Shown here in pieces: positions 36,077-45,904 of a stretch of DNA of 52,528 nucleotides. The notes beneath the pieces are model-generated. The model was not told the DNA's origin and searched no databases. It saw nothing but the letters and a program-made list of their open reading frames with translations. The stretch spans positions 1-52,528 of the forward strand of contig CAMPKA010000021.1 of assembly GCA_946887075.1 (NCBI GenBank), read 5' to 3'. The translations under genes and the position numbers were made by a program. Within the stretch, counting starts at the first letter, position 1. Every line of letters begins with the position of its first letter. The DNA comes from an uncultured Salinimicrobium sp. (GTDB lineage: Bacteria > Bacteroidota > Bacteroidia > Flavobacteriales > Flavobacteriaceae).

Positions 36077-36782
36077 CTGGAATTACATCAAGGGATTTTT
36101 GCTCTTCGGCCTGGTTTTCTTTCTTTTTGCATTTGCAAAAAAGAGAAATGAGAGGCGTCTTTTAGAGGAGGTAAACCTCAGGTTCACCAACAGTGAAAAC
36201 CTTTATATTACTGAGGCGACGGTTAATAAGTTGTTAATACAAAATGAAGTGCGCTCTGGAAGCGTAGGCAAAGAAACTTTAGATTTGAATAGGGTCGAAT
36301 CCCTTTTGGAAGCTCACGACATGGTCGAAAACGCTGAAGTCTTTATGACGGTAGACGGGATAATGGGTGCAGAAATCACCCAGAAAAAACCGCTCGCAAG
36401 AATACTGGCCCACAACAACTATTACATCGACAGGCAAGGGCAGCGAATGCCTTTATCGGAGCACTACTCCGCCAGGGTTCCCCTGGTAACCGGAGTATCA
36501 GAAGGGCAGCTCAAGGAATTACACGGGCTCCTACAGGTGGTCTCTAATGATCAATTCCTGGCCAGGCATATTATCAGATTACACCGCACTCCAGAAGGAA
36601 AGTACAGGATCTTTTTAAGAGAACTCGATTTTGTGATCATTTTTGGAGCAGCGGAGGATATAGAAACCAAATTCAGAAATTTCAAAGCTTTTTATCTCAA
36701 GGCGCTTAAGGATAAAAAGCTGGACGTATATAAGTCGGTTGACCTGCAGTTCGGGAACCAGGTTATATGCACCAAAAAATAA
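36066..36782 (+). CDS. ftsQ: FtsQ/DivIB-like cell division protein
   Basis: A 238-aa protein with a short N-terminus and one membrane helix (about residues 8-24, GFLLFGLVFFLFAFA), then a periplasmic POTRA-like part (about 35-110). Its position between murC and ftsA is that of FtsQ. Sequence similarity to proteobacterial FtsQ is weak, as usual in Bacteroidota. Starts 11 bp inside murC. Confidence 0.85.
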   Translation: MRVNWNYIKGFLLFGLVFFLFAFAKKRNERRLLEEVNLRFTNSENLYITEATVNKLLIQNEVRSGSVGKETLDLNRVESLLEAHDMVENAEVFMTVDGIMGAEITQKKPLARILAHNNYYIDRQGQRMPLSEHYSARVPLVTGVSEGQLKELHGLLQVVSNDQFLARHIIRLHRTPEGKYRIFLRELDFVIIFGAAEDIETKFRNFKAFYLKALKDKKLDVYKSVDLQFGNQVICTKK

Positions 36783-36785
36783 AAT

Positions 36786-38123
36786 ATGGAAAAGAACGAC
36801 ATCGCAGTAGGATTAGATATCGGTACTACTAAGATTGTAGCCATGATCGGGCGTAGGAACGACTACGGCAAAATGGAGATCATCGGAATAGGGAAGGCAA
36901 AAAGTCTGGGTGTGCATCGTGGCGTGGTGAATAACATCACGCAGACGATTCAGTCCATTCAACAGGCTATACAGGAGGCGGAATCCGACTCCGGAATGAA
37001 GATTAAGGAAGTGGTGGTCGGAATAGCGGGACAACATATCAGAAGTCTGCAGCACAGTGATTATATCACCAGGCCTAATCCTGATGAAGTAATAGACGCA
37101 AATGATATCGAAAGGTTGTGTAATCAGGTACATAAACTGGTTATGCTTCCTGGGGAGGAGATCATTCATGTTCTTCCCCAGGAATTCAAGGTAGATGGCC
37201 AGGCGGAAATTAAGGAGCCGATAGGCATGTACGGCGGGCGACTTGAAGCGAATTTTCATGTGGTGGTCGGACAGGTTTCTTCCATCAGGAATGTTGGACG
37301 TTGTGTGAAAAGCGCAGGACTGGAATTAGCAGCGGTGACTCTTGAGCCTTTGGCCTCTGCTAATGCGGTTCTGAGCCAGGAGGAAAAGGAGGCCGGGGTC
37401 GCATTGGTGGACATCGGTGGGGGAACTACTGATTTGGCCATTTTCAAGGATGGAATCATTCGGCACACCTCGGTGATACCCTTCGGAGGAGGAGTCATCA
37501 CCGAAGACATCAAGGAGGGCTGTTCCATTATTGAGAAGCAGGCAGAACTCTTGAAGGTGAAATTCGGTTCCGCATGGCCAGGGGAGAACAAGGACAATGA
37601 GATTGTTTCTATTCCAGGGTTAAGGGGAAGGGAGCCCAAGGAAATTACCTTAAAGAACCTCTCGAAAATCATCCATGCCAGGGTTGTGGAAATCATCGAC
37701 CAGGTTTACCTCGAAATCAAGAACTATGGACACGAGGAACAAAAAAAGAAGCTGATCGCGGGGATTGTTCTGACCGGGGGAGGGGCACAGCTCAAGCATA
37801 TCAAACAGCTCGTCGAGTACATCACCGGGATGGATACCCGGATCGGATATCCCAATGAACACCTTGCCGGAGACAGCGATAAGGAAACCACAAGTCCCGT
37901 CTATGCCACGGCAGTGGGTCTGGTACTCAACAGTCTTGAGATCGTCCAGAAACATCCGGAAAAACAGTCGGATCAGGCCCTGGAAGAGCAACTCCCCCTG
38001 GAGAATGCGCCCGGGGAAACCCAGGAGCAAGCGCAGGAGGCCAGCGTGAGAAGCCAGCCCAGACGGACCATCTTTGAGAAATGGTTTGAAAAGTTCAAAG
38101 ACTTTTTAGACAACGCCGAGTAA
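36786..38123 (+). CDS. ftsA: cell division protein FtsA
   Basis: A 445-aa actin-like ATPase that tethers FtsZ to the membrane. The phosphate-1 motif is GLDIGTTKIVAM, phosphate-2 is LVDIGGGTTDLAIF and the adenosine motif is IVLTGGGAQLKHI. An amphipathic helix at the extreme C-terminus (FEKWFEKFKDFLDN) is the membrane-targeting sequence. It follows ftsQ by 3 bp. Confidence 0.96.
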   Translation: MEKNDIAVGLDIGTTKIVAMIGRRNDYGKMEIIGIGKAKSLGVHRGVVNNITQTIQSIQQAIQEAESDSGMKIKEVVVGIAGQHIRSLQHSDYITRPNPDEVIDANDIERLCNQVHKLVMLPGEEIIHVLPQEFKVDGQAEIKEPIGMYGGRLEANFHVVVGQVSSIRNVGRCVKSAGLELAAVTLEPLASANAVLSQEEKEAGVALVDIGGGTTDLAIFKDGIIRHTSVIPFGGGVITEDIKEGCSIIEKQAELLKVKFGSAWPGENKDNEIVSIPGLRGREPKEITLKNLSKIIHARVVEIIDQVYLEIKNYGHEEQKKKLIAGIVLTGGGAQLKHIKQLVEYITGMDTRIGYPNEHLAGDSDKETTSPVYATAVGLVLNSLEIVQKHPEKQSDQALEEQLPLENAPGETQEQAQEASVRSQPRRTIFEKWFEKFKDFLDNAE

Positions 38124-38173
38124 TCGGAAGCATAAAAACTATGAAGAAGTAGAAAACCAGAAAAACAGGATTT

Positions 38174-40051
38174 ATGAGCAGCACAGAATTCGAGAACATC
38201 ACATTCGATCTACCAAAAAATCAATCGAACGTCATAAAGGTAATCGGTGTCGGAGGCGGCGGAAGCAATGCGATCAATCACATGTTCCAACAGGGAATCA
38301 AGGGAGTTGATTTTGTGATCTGTAACACCGATGCCCAGGCTCTGGAGAATAGCTCCATACCCAACAAAATCCAGTTGGGAGTAAGGGAGACAGAGGGTCT
38401 TGGAGCTGGAGCGGACCCTGAAGTGGGAAGAAGAGCTGCAGAAGAGAGTTTTGACGACATTAAAGGGCTCCTCAATACGAATACCAAGATGGTTTTTATC
38501 ACCGCCGGAATGGGAGGAGGTACCGGGACCGGTGCTGCGCCGATCATTGCCAAACAGGCCAAGGACATGGGGATCCTGACGGTGGGCATAGTGACCATAC
38601 CCTTTATGTTCGAAGGCAAGACCAGAAATGAACAAGCCCAACTCGGGGTTGAGAATCTTCGGAAACACGTGGATTCCCTGATCGTGATCAATAATAATAA
38701 ACTCCGGGAAGTCTATGGCAATCTCGGGTTCAAGGCAGGATTTTCCAAGGCAGATGAGGTGTTGGCCACAGCGTCCAGAGGAATCGCAGAGGTCATTACG
38801 CATCACTATACACAGAATATTGACCTCCGGGATGCTAAAACGGTCCTGAGCAACAGTGGTACAGCCATCATGGGTTCCGCCCAGGCATCCGGTGGTAACC
38901 GCGCTCAGGAGGCGATTGCCAAAGCCCTTGATTCCCCGCTGCTGAACGACAATAAAATTACTGGAGCCAAAAATGTATTGCTCCTCATTATCTCCGGTTC
39001 TGAAGAAATCACCATCGACGAAATTGGGGAGATCAGTGACCATATCCAGGCCGAGGCCGGACACAGCGCCAACATCATTATGGGTGTGGGAGAGGATGAA
39101 AGTTTGGATGAGGCCATCTCTGTTACCATTATCGCCACTGGTTTCGATGTAGAACAACAAAATGAAATCGTAAATACGGAGCCTAAGAAGGTAATTCACA
39201 CTTTGGAGGACGAACAAAAAGCCGAACATGATCTTTCTCCCAAAACCACTTCTAATACTCCCGGAAAAAAAATAGTTCATACACTCGATCTGGAGGAGGA
39301 CTTAGAAGAAGACAAGGAGGAGGATATCGGGGATGTCCGGGACATCGATGTGGATTACCAGGAGGTAAATCACGCGGAGGAGCCTGATTTCATCATTACC
39401 GATACCGTCAGAGAGGAAGAGCCTCCGGAGCAGGAACAGAAACCTGAACAGCCGGATCAGTTTATGCTGAGTTTTGATCTTCCAAAAAATGAAATACCTC
39501 AGGAGCAGGAACCCAGGCAGCCAGAAGAGGAGAAGATTTTTCACCAATTGTCAGAGGAAGAGGACCAGGAATCGTCAAAAAAAATAGAGCCATCTGCAGG
39601 AAAGACCCAAAAGGACATCACCCGGTATTCCCTGGAGGATTATATAGAGGTAGAAGAAAAACTCAAAAATTCCAAACCTGCTCCCAAGGCAGAACCAAAA
39701 CCGGAACCAGAACTACGGAAGACTGATGATCAGAAAAAGGTAGCTCCGGCTCAGGAGGAGGATCCCGGCGAGGAATCCGATCCATTTAACAGCCCGATCA
39801 GTGACAGCCTGATCAAGCGAGCTTCAGAGCGAAGGGCTAAAATGAAGGAGTTCAACTATAAGTTCAGAAACGCCAGTCTTGGGACCCTGAGTGAGATAGA
39901 GCGGGAACCGGCCTATAAGCGACACGGGATTGAGCTGAATAATCAGAAGCCAGGTCAGGAAAAGCTTTCCCGGACCACTCTGGGAACTGGAGAGGATGAT
40001 GAAATCCGCTTCAGGACCAATAATTCATTCCTGCATGATAACGTAGACTGA
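38174..40051 (+). CDS. ftsZ: cell division GTPase FtsZ
   Basis: A 625-aa tubulin-like GTPase forming the Z ring. The globular domain (about 15-325) contains GVGGGGSNA and the tubulin signature GGGTGTG (114-120). It is followed by an unusually long linker (about 330-600), very rich in Glu, Pro, Gln and Lys, which is presumably disordered, and a C-terminal tail. E. coli FtsZ is 383 aa; the long form is common in Flavobacteriaceae. It is the last gene of the dcw cluster and is followed by a terminator. Confidence 0.96.
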   Translation: MSSTEFENITFDLPKNQSNVIKVIGVGGGGSNAINHMFQQGIKGVDFVICNTDAQALENSSIPNKIQLGVRETEGLGAGADPEVGRRAAEESFDDIKGLLNTNTKMVFITAGMGGGTGTGAAPIIAKQAKDMGILTVGIVTIPFMFEGKTRNEQAQLGVENLRKHVDSLIVINNNKLREVYGNLGFKAGFSKADEVLATASRGIAEVITHHYTQNIDLRDAKTVLSNSGTAIMGSAQASGGNRAQEAIAKALDSPLLNDNKITGAKNVLLLIISGSEEITIDEIGEISDHIQAEAGHSANIIMGVGEDESLDEAISVTIIATGFDVEQQNEIVNTEPKKVIHTLEDEQKAEHDLSPKTTSNTPGKKIVHTLDLEEDLEEDKEEDIGDVRDIDVDYQEVNHAEEPDFIITDTVREEEPPEQEQKPEQPDQFMLSFDLPKNEIPQEQEPRQPEEEKIFHQLSEEEDQESSKKIEPSAGKTQKDITRYSLEDYIEVEEKLKNSKPAPKAEPKPEPELRKTDDQKKVAPAQEEDPGEESDPFNSPISDSLIKRASERRAKMKEFNYKFRNASLGTLSEIEREPAYKRHGIELNNQKPGQEKLSRTTLGTGEDDEIRFRTNNSFLHDNVD

Positions 40052-40069
40052 GAAAATTAGACGATTGCT

Positions 40070-40118
40070 GGAACTCCCGTACACTGTTTCCCCCCAGGTG
40101 TATGGGAGTTCCCATTTT
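40070..40118 (+). terminator. dcw cluster terminator
   Basis: Stem from GGAACTCCCGTACACTG (40070-40086) with CAGGTGTATGGGAGTTCC (40095-40112), about 16 bp with few mismatches, followed by CATTTT. It lies 18 bp after the ftsZ stop and ends the 15-kb dcw transcript. Confidence 0.82.
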
Positions 40119-40466
40119 AGAGGGAATTCTGTTCATCTGCTGCCAGATATCTCTTTTATCCCACTAAGACCAACTTTGTCAAATTGAACCGCTTCTGAAC
40201 AAAAAAGATCCTTCCTCCTTAAGATTTTCGAAAAAGGGAAAAGATTTTCAGCTATATTTACAGGTCCCGAAAATATTCGGTATAACTGACGGCTACTGAA
40301 GATCATCTTCAGATAACCCCCCCTTTTGTCGCCTGCCCCTCTTAATAGGCGTAGATTTTTTTTACCTGTTATTTTTTTGTCATTTCAATCCTTAGGCCCT
40401 TGCCCGTGGCCTATACAGACTGTTCTACGGCTAATTCGAAATTATGTATAACTCAAACTATTCCTT
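40119..40466. other. noncoding gap with small palindromes
   Basis: No convincing gene. It contains TATATTTA (40253-40260, a weak -7 box), a CCGAA/TTCGG dyad (about 40268-40281), a palindrome CTGAAGATCATCTTCAG (40296-40312) with 8-bp arms and one central base, and CGCCT/AGGCG arms (40330-40334, 40347-40351) followed by a T-rich run, possibly a weak terminator. Confidence 0.4.
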
Positions 40467-41300
40467 ATGAAAAACTATTTTTTCACTACAATTCTGGTGT
40501 TCTACTTTATCGCTGGAATTGCACAGAGCACTACTGATGAGACCGTAATTCGGGAACTCAATGCATCCTTTGATGAGGCGATCAAAAATGCCGATGTCTC
40601 TTTTTTTGAGAAAGTCTTAGCAGATGATTATGTGTCCTTTGGACCAGATGGGACAAAGAAGACCAGAAGCCAGGTCCTGGAGGAGGTCGAAAAGCAAAAA
40701 AGCACACCATCCTATCGTATCACCAACCTGGGGAGTGATGATGTTCAAGTGAGGGTTTCTGATAATTTGGCAGTGGTGACAGCAAAATGGAACGCAACCA
40801 CCGAGTCTATGGAGGAAGGGGACTCCCATTCGGATGTCGGCCATTATGTCTCTGTATATGAGAAAAGGGATGGCCAGTGGAAGCTGGTAACAGAAATGGT
40901 GAGTGAAAAACCCCATACTCCCGAAGAGCTGGAGCCATCCCTGCGGGATGCCAGTATGCAGTATGAAGAAGCCATCACCAATAGAGATAGCATTGCTTTC
41001 AGTAAGTTACTGGCAGATGATTACACTTCCACAAGTCCCGAAGGATCTGTGAGGTCAAAGGAGCAGGACATAGCATATATGTTTGATCCGGATGTGACCC
41101 TTGAAAGTATCTCAACTGAAGACAAGAAGTTTAGGGTATACAAGAATTTTGCTATAGAGACTGGAAAATATCATGTTGCCGGCACCTATAAGGGAGAAAA
41201 ATTCTCTGATTCAGGAAGATATACCTCGACCTGGATCTATCAGGATGGTAAATGGAAGCTGATTGCCGATCATACGTCAACCGTTCAACCCGAACAATAG
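40467..41300 (+). CDS. secreted protein with two NTF2/SnoaL-like (DUF4440) domains
   Basis: A 277-aa exported protein with a signal peptide ending near GIAQ (residue 20). Two copies of the DUF4440 fold follow: about residues 24-145 (begins VIRELNASFDEAIKNADVSF, with ADDYVSFGPDG) and 150-275 (begins DASMQYEEAITNRDSIAF, with ADDYTSTSPEG). Both end in the motif DGQWKL or DGKWKL, so it arose by internal duplication. NTF2-like folds bind small molecules or catalyse varied reactions; no specific activity can be read. Confidence 0.8.
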   Translation: MKNYFFTTILVFYFIAGIAQSTTDETVIRELNASFDEAIKNADVSFFEKVLADDYVSFGPDGTKKTRSQVLEEVEKQKSTPSYRITNLGSDDVQVRVSDNLAVVTAKWNATTESMEEGDSHSDVGHYVSVYEKRDGQWKLVTEMVSEKPHTPEELEPSLRDASMQYEEAITNRDSIAFSKLLADDYTSTSPEGSVRSKEQDIAYMFDPDVTLESISTEDKKFRVYKNFAIETGKYHVAGTYKGEKFSDSGRYTSTWIYQDGKWKLIADHTSTVQPEQ

Positions 41301-41355
41301 GATTCACTTGTTTCCTAAGGGACTAATCCTCCTCTAAAATTTCTATTTCTACTAG

Positions 41356-41385
41356 AATCTCGGCCAATCTCGCCGGGATTTTTTT
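41356..41385 (+). terminator. terminator after the DUF4440 gene
   Basis: ATCTCGGC (41357-41364) pairs with GCCGGGAT (41372-41379, one G:U), followed by seven T. Placed 56 bp after the stop. Confidence 0.75.
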
Positions 41386-41571
41386 CCAAAATATCCCACC
41401 GCCCAACGAAGGCCGGAACCATAAAAAAAATGTAAAGCAACCTCTATTTTTTCTATATTCGGCTATAATTTAGACAGATTCATCAGCGCTTTGGAGAAAG
41501 TTAGCTCCCTTCCTTCCTTTTCTGGCCAATCCCTTCAATGGAGACTCTTTCTCATTAAAAAGGTCATGTAC

Positions 41572-42213
41572 ATGAACATCAAGACCTTATTACTCTGCAT
41601 GGGTTTACTTCTTTCCTCCGAACTCCATGCCCAGAATTCCTTGAAAATTGGATTGCATACTGGATTGAACTATCCGGATATCAGAGGTCATGAGTATGCC
41701 AAATACAACAATTTTAAAATGGGATACCTGATCGGAGTGTCCTTTGACCATCCTCTGATAAACCACCTGTCGCTCAAGGCGAATCTCAACTATGAGCGAA
41801 AGATCAAGGCCTTAAAACTGACCTATTACAACTGGGAGTTTGAGAAAGCAGGTACCGAGGATTTTAAGGAGACCTATGAGTACCTGAATTTCCCCGTCCT
41901 GCTCAAGTACGAATTTGGAAACACAGGGATATTCGCCAATGCCGGTCCTTTCTTTAATCTCCTGCTCAATGATGAAATCAAACCTGATTATCCCAACGAG
42001 CTCACAGACGGACTAACCGATCAGAAAAAGATAGATTTTGGCTTATCTGGCGGGATTGGAATCGACATTGCTCTTGACGAGAGGAATGCGCTGACTGTCG
42101 AAATCAGGGATGACTTCGGAGTTATAGATACTGGGGGAGTTCCAGAGCAAATAAAAGGAACAGTAAAAACAAATATGGTAAAACTCATGGTGGGATGGAA
42201 TATCGGACTCTGA
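41572..42213 (+). CDS. PorT-family outer-membrane beta-barrel protein
   Basis: A 213-aa protein with a clean signal peptide (MNIKTLLLCMGLLLSS to HAQ) and a small barrel pattern: KIGLHTGLNY opening strand, GYLIGVSFDHPL, FPVLLKYEFG, GIFANAGPFFNLLL and closing MVKLMVGWNIGL. This fits the outer-membrane beta-barrel family that includes PorT. The frame is open from 41491, but the signal peptide fixes the start at ATG 41572 (or two codons earlier). Function unknown. Confidence 0.78.
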   Translation: MNIKTLLLCMGLLLSSELHAQNSLKIGLHTGLNYPDIRGHEYAKYNNFKMGYLIGVSFDHPLINHLSLKANLNYERKIKALKLTYYNWEFEKAGTEDFKETYEYLNFPVLLKYEFGNTGIFANAGPFFNLLLNDEIKPDYPNELTDGLTDQKKIDFGLSGGIGIDIALDERNALTVEIRDDFGVIDTGGVPEQIKGTVKTNMVKLMVGWNIGL

Positions 42214-42588
42214 AGCCTCGCCTTTCCAGTATTCGATTTCTGAGGATTCTACATCGCCTCCCGGGGAAAAGATGGACCTTTCTGAGATCTCCGGGTCCGG
42301 CCCATTAAGGTAACTTCAACTAACTCCGAGCTGTGTTCGGTTCCTGCCTTGGCGATCTACATCGCGACACCCGAACAGAACTCACTGGAGTTCAGCTAAT
42401 TCGAAAATTATTCCTAAATTTAATCACTTGTAGCCCATCAGAACATTAGCGCTAATGCCGCTGGGAGCCACAATGAGCTTAAACGGGTATAGAAGTACGA
42501 GCTGTTTATTTCTCATAACCTGGTTGGAAGGCCTGGAATTTAAATCGGGCTCTACTGAAAATTTTTTCCATTACAGAAGAGGGAAATC
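42214..42588. other. intergenic region with a large nested hairpin
   Basis: No gene supported. Contains a nested inverted structure at 42322-42392: outer AACTCC/GGAGTT, middle TGTTCGG (42334-42340)/CCGAACA (42371-42377), inner GCGAT (42352-42356)/ATCGC (42361-42365). No T-run follows, so it is not a normal terminator. Confidence 0.55.
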
Positions 42589-43695
42589 ATGCCTATTTAC
42601 ATGGATCGTCACGATGTCTCCCAGGAGGTCACGGCAGAAATTGTAGCAGATTTGCATCAAAAGGATTTGAAGATCCAGCACAAATTCAACTGTAAGGGAC
42701 TGACCTACTGGTTTGATGACAAAAGGAAAACAGCTTTCTGTCTGGTTGAAGCTCCCAGTAAGGCGGCGCTGAAAGAAATGCACGATCAGGCCCACGGTGA
42801 AGTTCCTCACAAGATTATAGAGGTAGATCATGCTGTTGTGGAATCCTTCCTCGGCCGTATTGAGGACCCTGAAAAATCAGTCAAAACACAACTCAACATT
42901 ATCAATGATCCTGCTTTCCGAACGATAATGGTGGTGGGAATCCGCCCTCGATTTCTTAAAGATAATCTGGACCGCCGATTACATGCTGTTATTGGAAAGG
43001 AAAACGAATCGATATTGGCCTCCCTACGTCTCTTTAAGGGCAGGCTGGCCAGGCAAAGGCCGGATCATATTCTGGCTTCTTTTGAATCTGTTTCCAATGC
43101 CGTCCTTTGTGCGCTGGAAATTCAAAAAGTTTTTGAAGGTGACTCCGGGAAAAATCCTTTTCCACTCTGCCTGAACATCGGTTTGGCAGCAGGTGTACCG
43201 GTGGATAAAAAAGATGGTTTCTTTGAGGATACCATTAAGGCTGCCCATTCCTATTGCGATCTGGTTCAGGGACCGGTGGTTCTGTCCTCTGAAGTTAAGG
43301 AACTATACGAAAGTGAAAACCACAACACCCCGATTGTGTCCGGGGCTGTTGTTTCACTGGATCCAAATGACGAGAAATTTGTAAAAGACCTGGTCGGATT
43401 CACAGAAGCTCAGTGGTACAATACTTCTTTGAGAATTCAGCATTTCTGTAGACATCTTGGGTTGAGTAAATCCGGTCTTTACAGAAGAATGATTGCTCTG
43501 ACCGGAAAATCTCCAAATCACTATTTAAAGCTATACCGACTGACCAGGGCCTGGAATCTTCTCCATAAAAAAGAAAAGAATATTTCCGAAGTCGCGTCGG
43601 AGACTGGATTCAATAGTCCTGCCTATTTTTCAAAATGTTTTGAAGAAACCTTTGGCATCCTTCCTTCCCAATACATAAGGTCAGGAGGTTTTTAG
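42589..43695 (+). CDS. AraC-family regulator with DUF4242 and cyclase-like domains
   Basis: A 368-aa fusion. Residues about 1-88 are a DUF4242 (SCO4226-like) ferredoxin fold, with the start PIYMDRHDV. Residues about 105-240 resemble a class III nucleotidyl-cyclase homology domain (FRTIMVVGIRPRF and LNIGLAAGVPVDKKDGFFEDT, with VQGPVVLSSEVKELY) but lack obvious metal-binding Asp residues, so it is probably a degenerate sensor. Residues about 265-365 are an AraC helix-turn-helix pair (HLGLSKSGLYRRM and VASETGFNSPAYFSKCFEETFG). It is followed by cupin and FAD oxidase genes on the same strand, possible targets. Confidence 0.85.
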   Translation: MPIYMDRHDVSQEVTAEIVADLHQKDLKIQHKFNCKGLTYWFDDKRKTAFCLVEAPSKAALKEMHDQAHGEVPHKIIEVDHAVVESFLGRIEDPEKSVKTQLNIINDPAFRTIMVVGIRPRFLKDNLDRRLHAVIGKENESILASLRLFKGRLARQRPDHILASFESVSNAVLCALEIQKVFEGDSGKNPFPLCLNIGLAAGVPVDKKDGFFEDTIKAAHSYCDLVQGPVVLSSEVKELYESENHNTPIVSGAVVSLDPNDEKFVKDLVGFTEAQWYNTSLRIQHFCRHLGLSKSGLYRRMIALTGKSPNHYLKLYRLTRAWNLLHKKEKNISEVASETGFNSPAYFSKCFEETFGILPSQYIRSGGF

Positions 43696-43868
43696 CGTTG
43701 AGCCCGATCAGACAGAGATATCGGGAATCTTCAGCGCCTTCAACCTCAGTGTCGTATTTAAATTGGTCCAAAATTCATATTTGTTGAACTAAAAGTAGAT
43801 GCGCAGAAAGTCATCCCTATTTAACTTTGATCAACAAGGAGATATTCGTCAACAATAATTGGAACGAC

Positions 43869-44255
43869 ATGAAAGTAGCAAAAGAAAAAATCGAGGTCAA
43901 AATGCAAATCCCTGGTGCCATCATTCGCCAAAGAACAGATTTTGGTGACGCAACCGGGTTTGGTAAGATCAGTGGAGAATTCTTCTCACTGGATGAAGGA
44001 GTAGATACCACACCACTTTTTATTGGTCTGGAAGGAAACATGTGTCAATGTCCGCATTGGGGTTATGTATTGAGCGGGCAAATTACAACCACTGATTCCA
44101 AAGGTGATCAGGAGACGGTTAATCCAGGAGACCTCTTTTTCTGGCCTGCCGGTCACAACGTGAAAGTGAATAGTGATGCTGAAATCGTCATGTTCAGCCC
44201 ACAGCACGAACATACCAAAGTAATCGATCATATGATCGAAAAAACGAGAGCCTGA
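43869..44255 (+). CDS. cupin-fold protein
   Basis: A 128-aa single-domain cupin-like protein. The core is visible as the CPHWGYVLSGQI strand and PGDLFFWPAGHNV, the second cupin motif. The usual His-rich first motif is incomplete. The frame begins upstream at TTG 43827, but ATG 43869 (MKVAKEKIE) is more likely. No signal peptide. It lies between the AraC regulator and an FAD oxidase. Confidence 0.75.
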   Translation: MKVAKEKIEVKMQIPGAIIRQRTDFGDATGFGKISGEFFSLDEGVDTTPLFIGLEGNMCQCPHWGYVLSGQITTTDSKGDQETVNPGDLFFWPAGHNVKVNSDAEIVMFSPQHEHTKVIDHMIEKTRA

Positions 44256-44352
44256 GTACCAAAATTAAGCAGCAATGCATTAGGGCCTCCCGGTCCACGT
44301 CTGCAGGTTTCGGACCAGTTTGCACAAACAGATTATCAAACTAAAAATTAAA

Positions 44353-45759
44353 ATGATGGCTGAAAGATCAGGTTATTCAAAGAACCTCCATTCTGCTAAT
44401 TTGGAAGAATTTGCTGCTCACCTCAGAGGAAAAATTGTATTGCCTTCCGACAAGAATTATAATGAAACCAGGAAGGTTTATAATGCCATGATAGACAAAC
44501 GCCCGGCATTGTTTGCAATTTGTGCTGACGTAGCCGATGTTATTGCCTCCGTTAATTTTGCTCATGAAAATGATCTTGTCGTAGCCGTAAGAGGAGGTGG
44601 GCATAATGGCGGTGGATTGGGACTCTGTGATGCGGGAATGGTAATCGACCTCTCAGGGATTAAATTCGTACGGGTTGACCCGTCCGACAGCACTGTGCGA
44701 GTGGGTGGTGGAAACCTCTGGGGGGAAGTAGACCACGCGACACATGCCTTTGGGCTCGCTGTCCCAGCCGGAATAATTTCCACAACAGGAGTAGGCGGAT
44801 TGACTCTAGGCGGAGGGGTAGGCTACCTCTCTAGAAAATTTGGACTGACCATAGACAATCTCTTGGAAGCAGATATGGTTCTCGCGGATGGATCCTTTGT
44901 GACTGTCAACGAAAATCAGCATGAAGATCTATTTTGGGCCATTCGCGGAGGGGGCGGGAACTTTGGAATTGTTACCTCCTTTAAGTTCCAGGCTCATGAT
45001 TTAAAAACTGTTTTCGGCGGACCCACCCTATGGCCCATAGAAAGAACTGAAGAGATAATGGAGTGGTATGATGACTTTATTGAGAACGCGTCGGATGACC
45101 TGAACGGATTTATAGCCACTCTGGTGATTCCCGGGAAACCTTTTCCTGAGGAACTGCATAACAAAAAGTTCTGTGGCGTGGTATGGTGCTATACCGGGAA
45201 TAGTGAAAAGGCTGAGGAAATTTTTGCTCCTGTGTTGGAAAAAAAACCGGTTTTTCAGCATTTGGGAGAGATGCCTTATCCCGCCATCCAGACTTTGTTT
45301 GACGGGTTATTTCCGCCTGGGCTTCAATGGTATTGGCGTGCAGATTTCTTTGATCAGTTGTCTCCTGAGATAAGGGTACAACATCTGAAGTTTGGCTCCG
45401 AAATACCCACCCCACTTTCTCAGATGCATCTTTATCCTATAAGCGGTGCCGCAAGCAGGGTGGGAAAAGCCGAAACAGCCTGGGCGTATCGTGGTGCCAG
45501 GTATGCAGGAGTGATTGTTGGGGTAGATCAAAATCCCGAAAATAAGGAGAAGATAACGCATTGGTGTAAGGAATACTGGGAAGGGCTACACCCTTATTCA
45601 GCTGGAGGAGCCTATTCTAACTTTATGATGGATGAGGGACAGGAACGGGTACAAGCGAGCTATAAACATAACTTTGAGCGTTTGACTCAGATTAAGAAAA
45701 AGTACGATCCAGAGAACTTCTTCAGAGTGAATCAGAATATCAAACCAGCTGCTTCCTAA
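44353..45759 (+). CDS. FAD-linked oxidase, berberine-bridge-enzyme type
   Basis: A 468-aa flavoprotein oxidase. The FAD domain (about 30-200) includes VRGGGHNGGG with His84, the expected site of covalent flavin attachment, and GLTLGGGVGYLSRKFGLT. A C-terminal BBE segment YSNFMMDEG...YDPENFFRVNQNI closes the protein. These enzymes oxidise sugars, alcohols or secondary metabolites; the substrate is unknown. Start placed at ATG 44353. No signal peptide. Confidence 0.88.
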   Translation: MMAERSGYSKNLHSANLEEFAAHLRGKIVLPSDKNYNETRKVYNAMIDKRPALFAICADVADVIASVNFAHENDLVVAVRGGGHNGGGLGLCDAGMVIDLSGIKFVRVDPSDSTVRVGGGNLWGEVDHATHAFGLAVPAGIISTTGVGGLTLGGGVGYLSRKFGLTIDNLLEADMVLADGSFVTVNENQHEDLFWAIRGGGGNFGIVTSFKFQAHDLKTVFGGPTLWPIERTEEIMEWYDDFIENASDDLNGFIATLVIPGKPFPEELHNKKFCGVVWCYTGNSEKAEEIFAPVLEKKPVFQHLGEMPYPAIQTLFDGLFPPGLQWYWRADFFDQLSPEIRVQHLKFGSEIPTPLSQMHLYPISGAASRVGKAETAWAYRGARYAGVIVGVDQNPENKEKITHWCKEYWEGLHPYSAGGAYSNFMMDEGQERVQASYKHNFERLTQIKKKYDPENFFRVNQNIKPAAS

Positions 45760-45904
45760 TCGACAAGACATGCAGAAGGGTTGTTCCTGCTTATGGCATC
45801 AGATTCCATCTCCCTCATGAATAAAGATCCCTGCAGGGGATAAATGAGAAGGATAAATAGATCTTGATTCCCCCAGGAGAAATGTTGTAGTTTAAAATCT
45901 ATGA

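Noticed and set aside
38210..39280. 356-aa antisense open frame opposite ftsZ
   Set aside because: Shadow of a strongly conserved gene; no motif of its own.
45760..45904. Terminator between the FAD oxidase and the porin
   Set aside because: Only a short ATCCC/GGGAT dyad is visible with no T-run on either strand.
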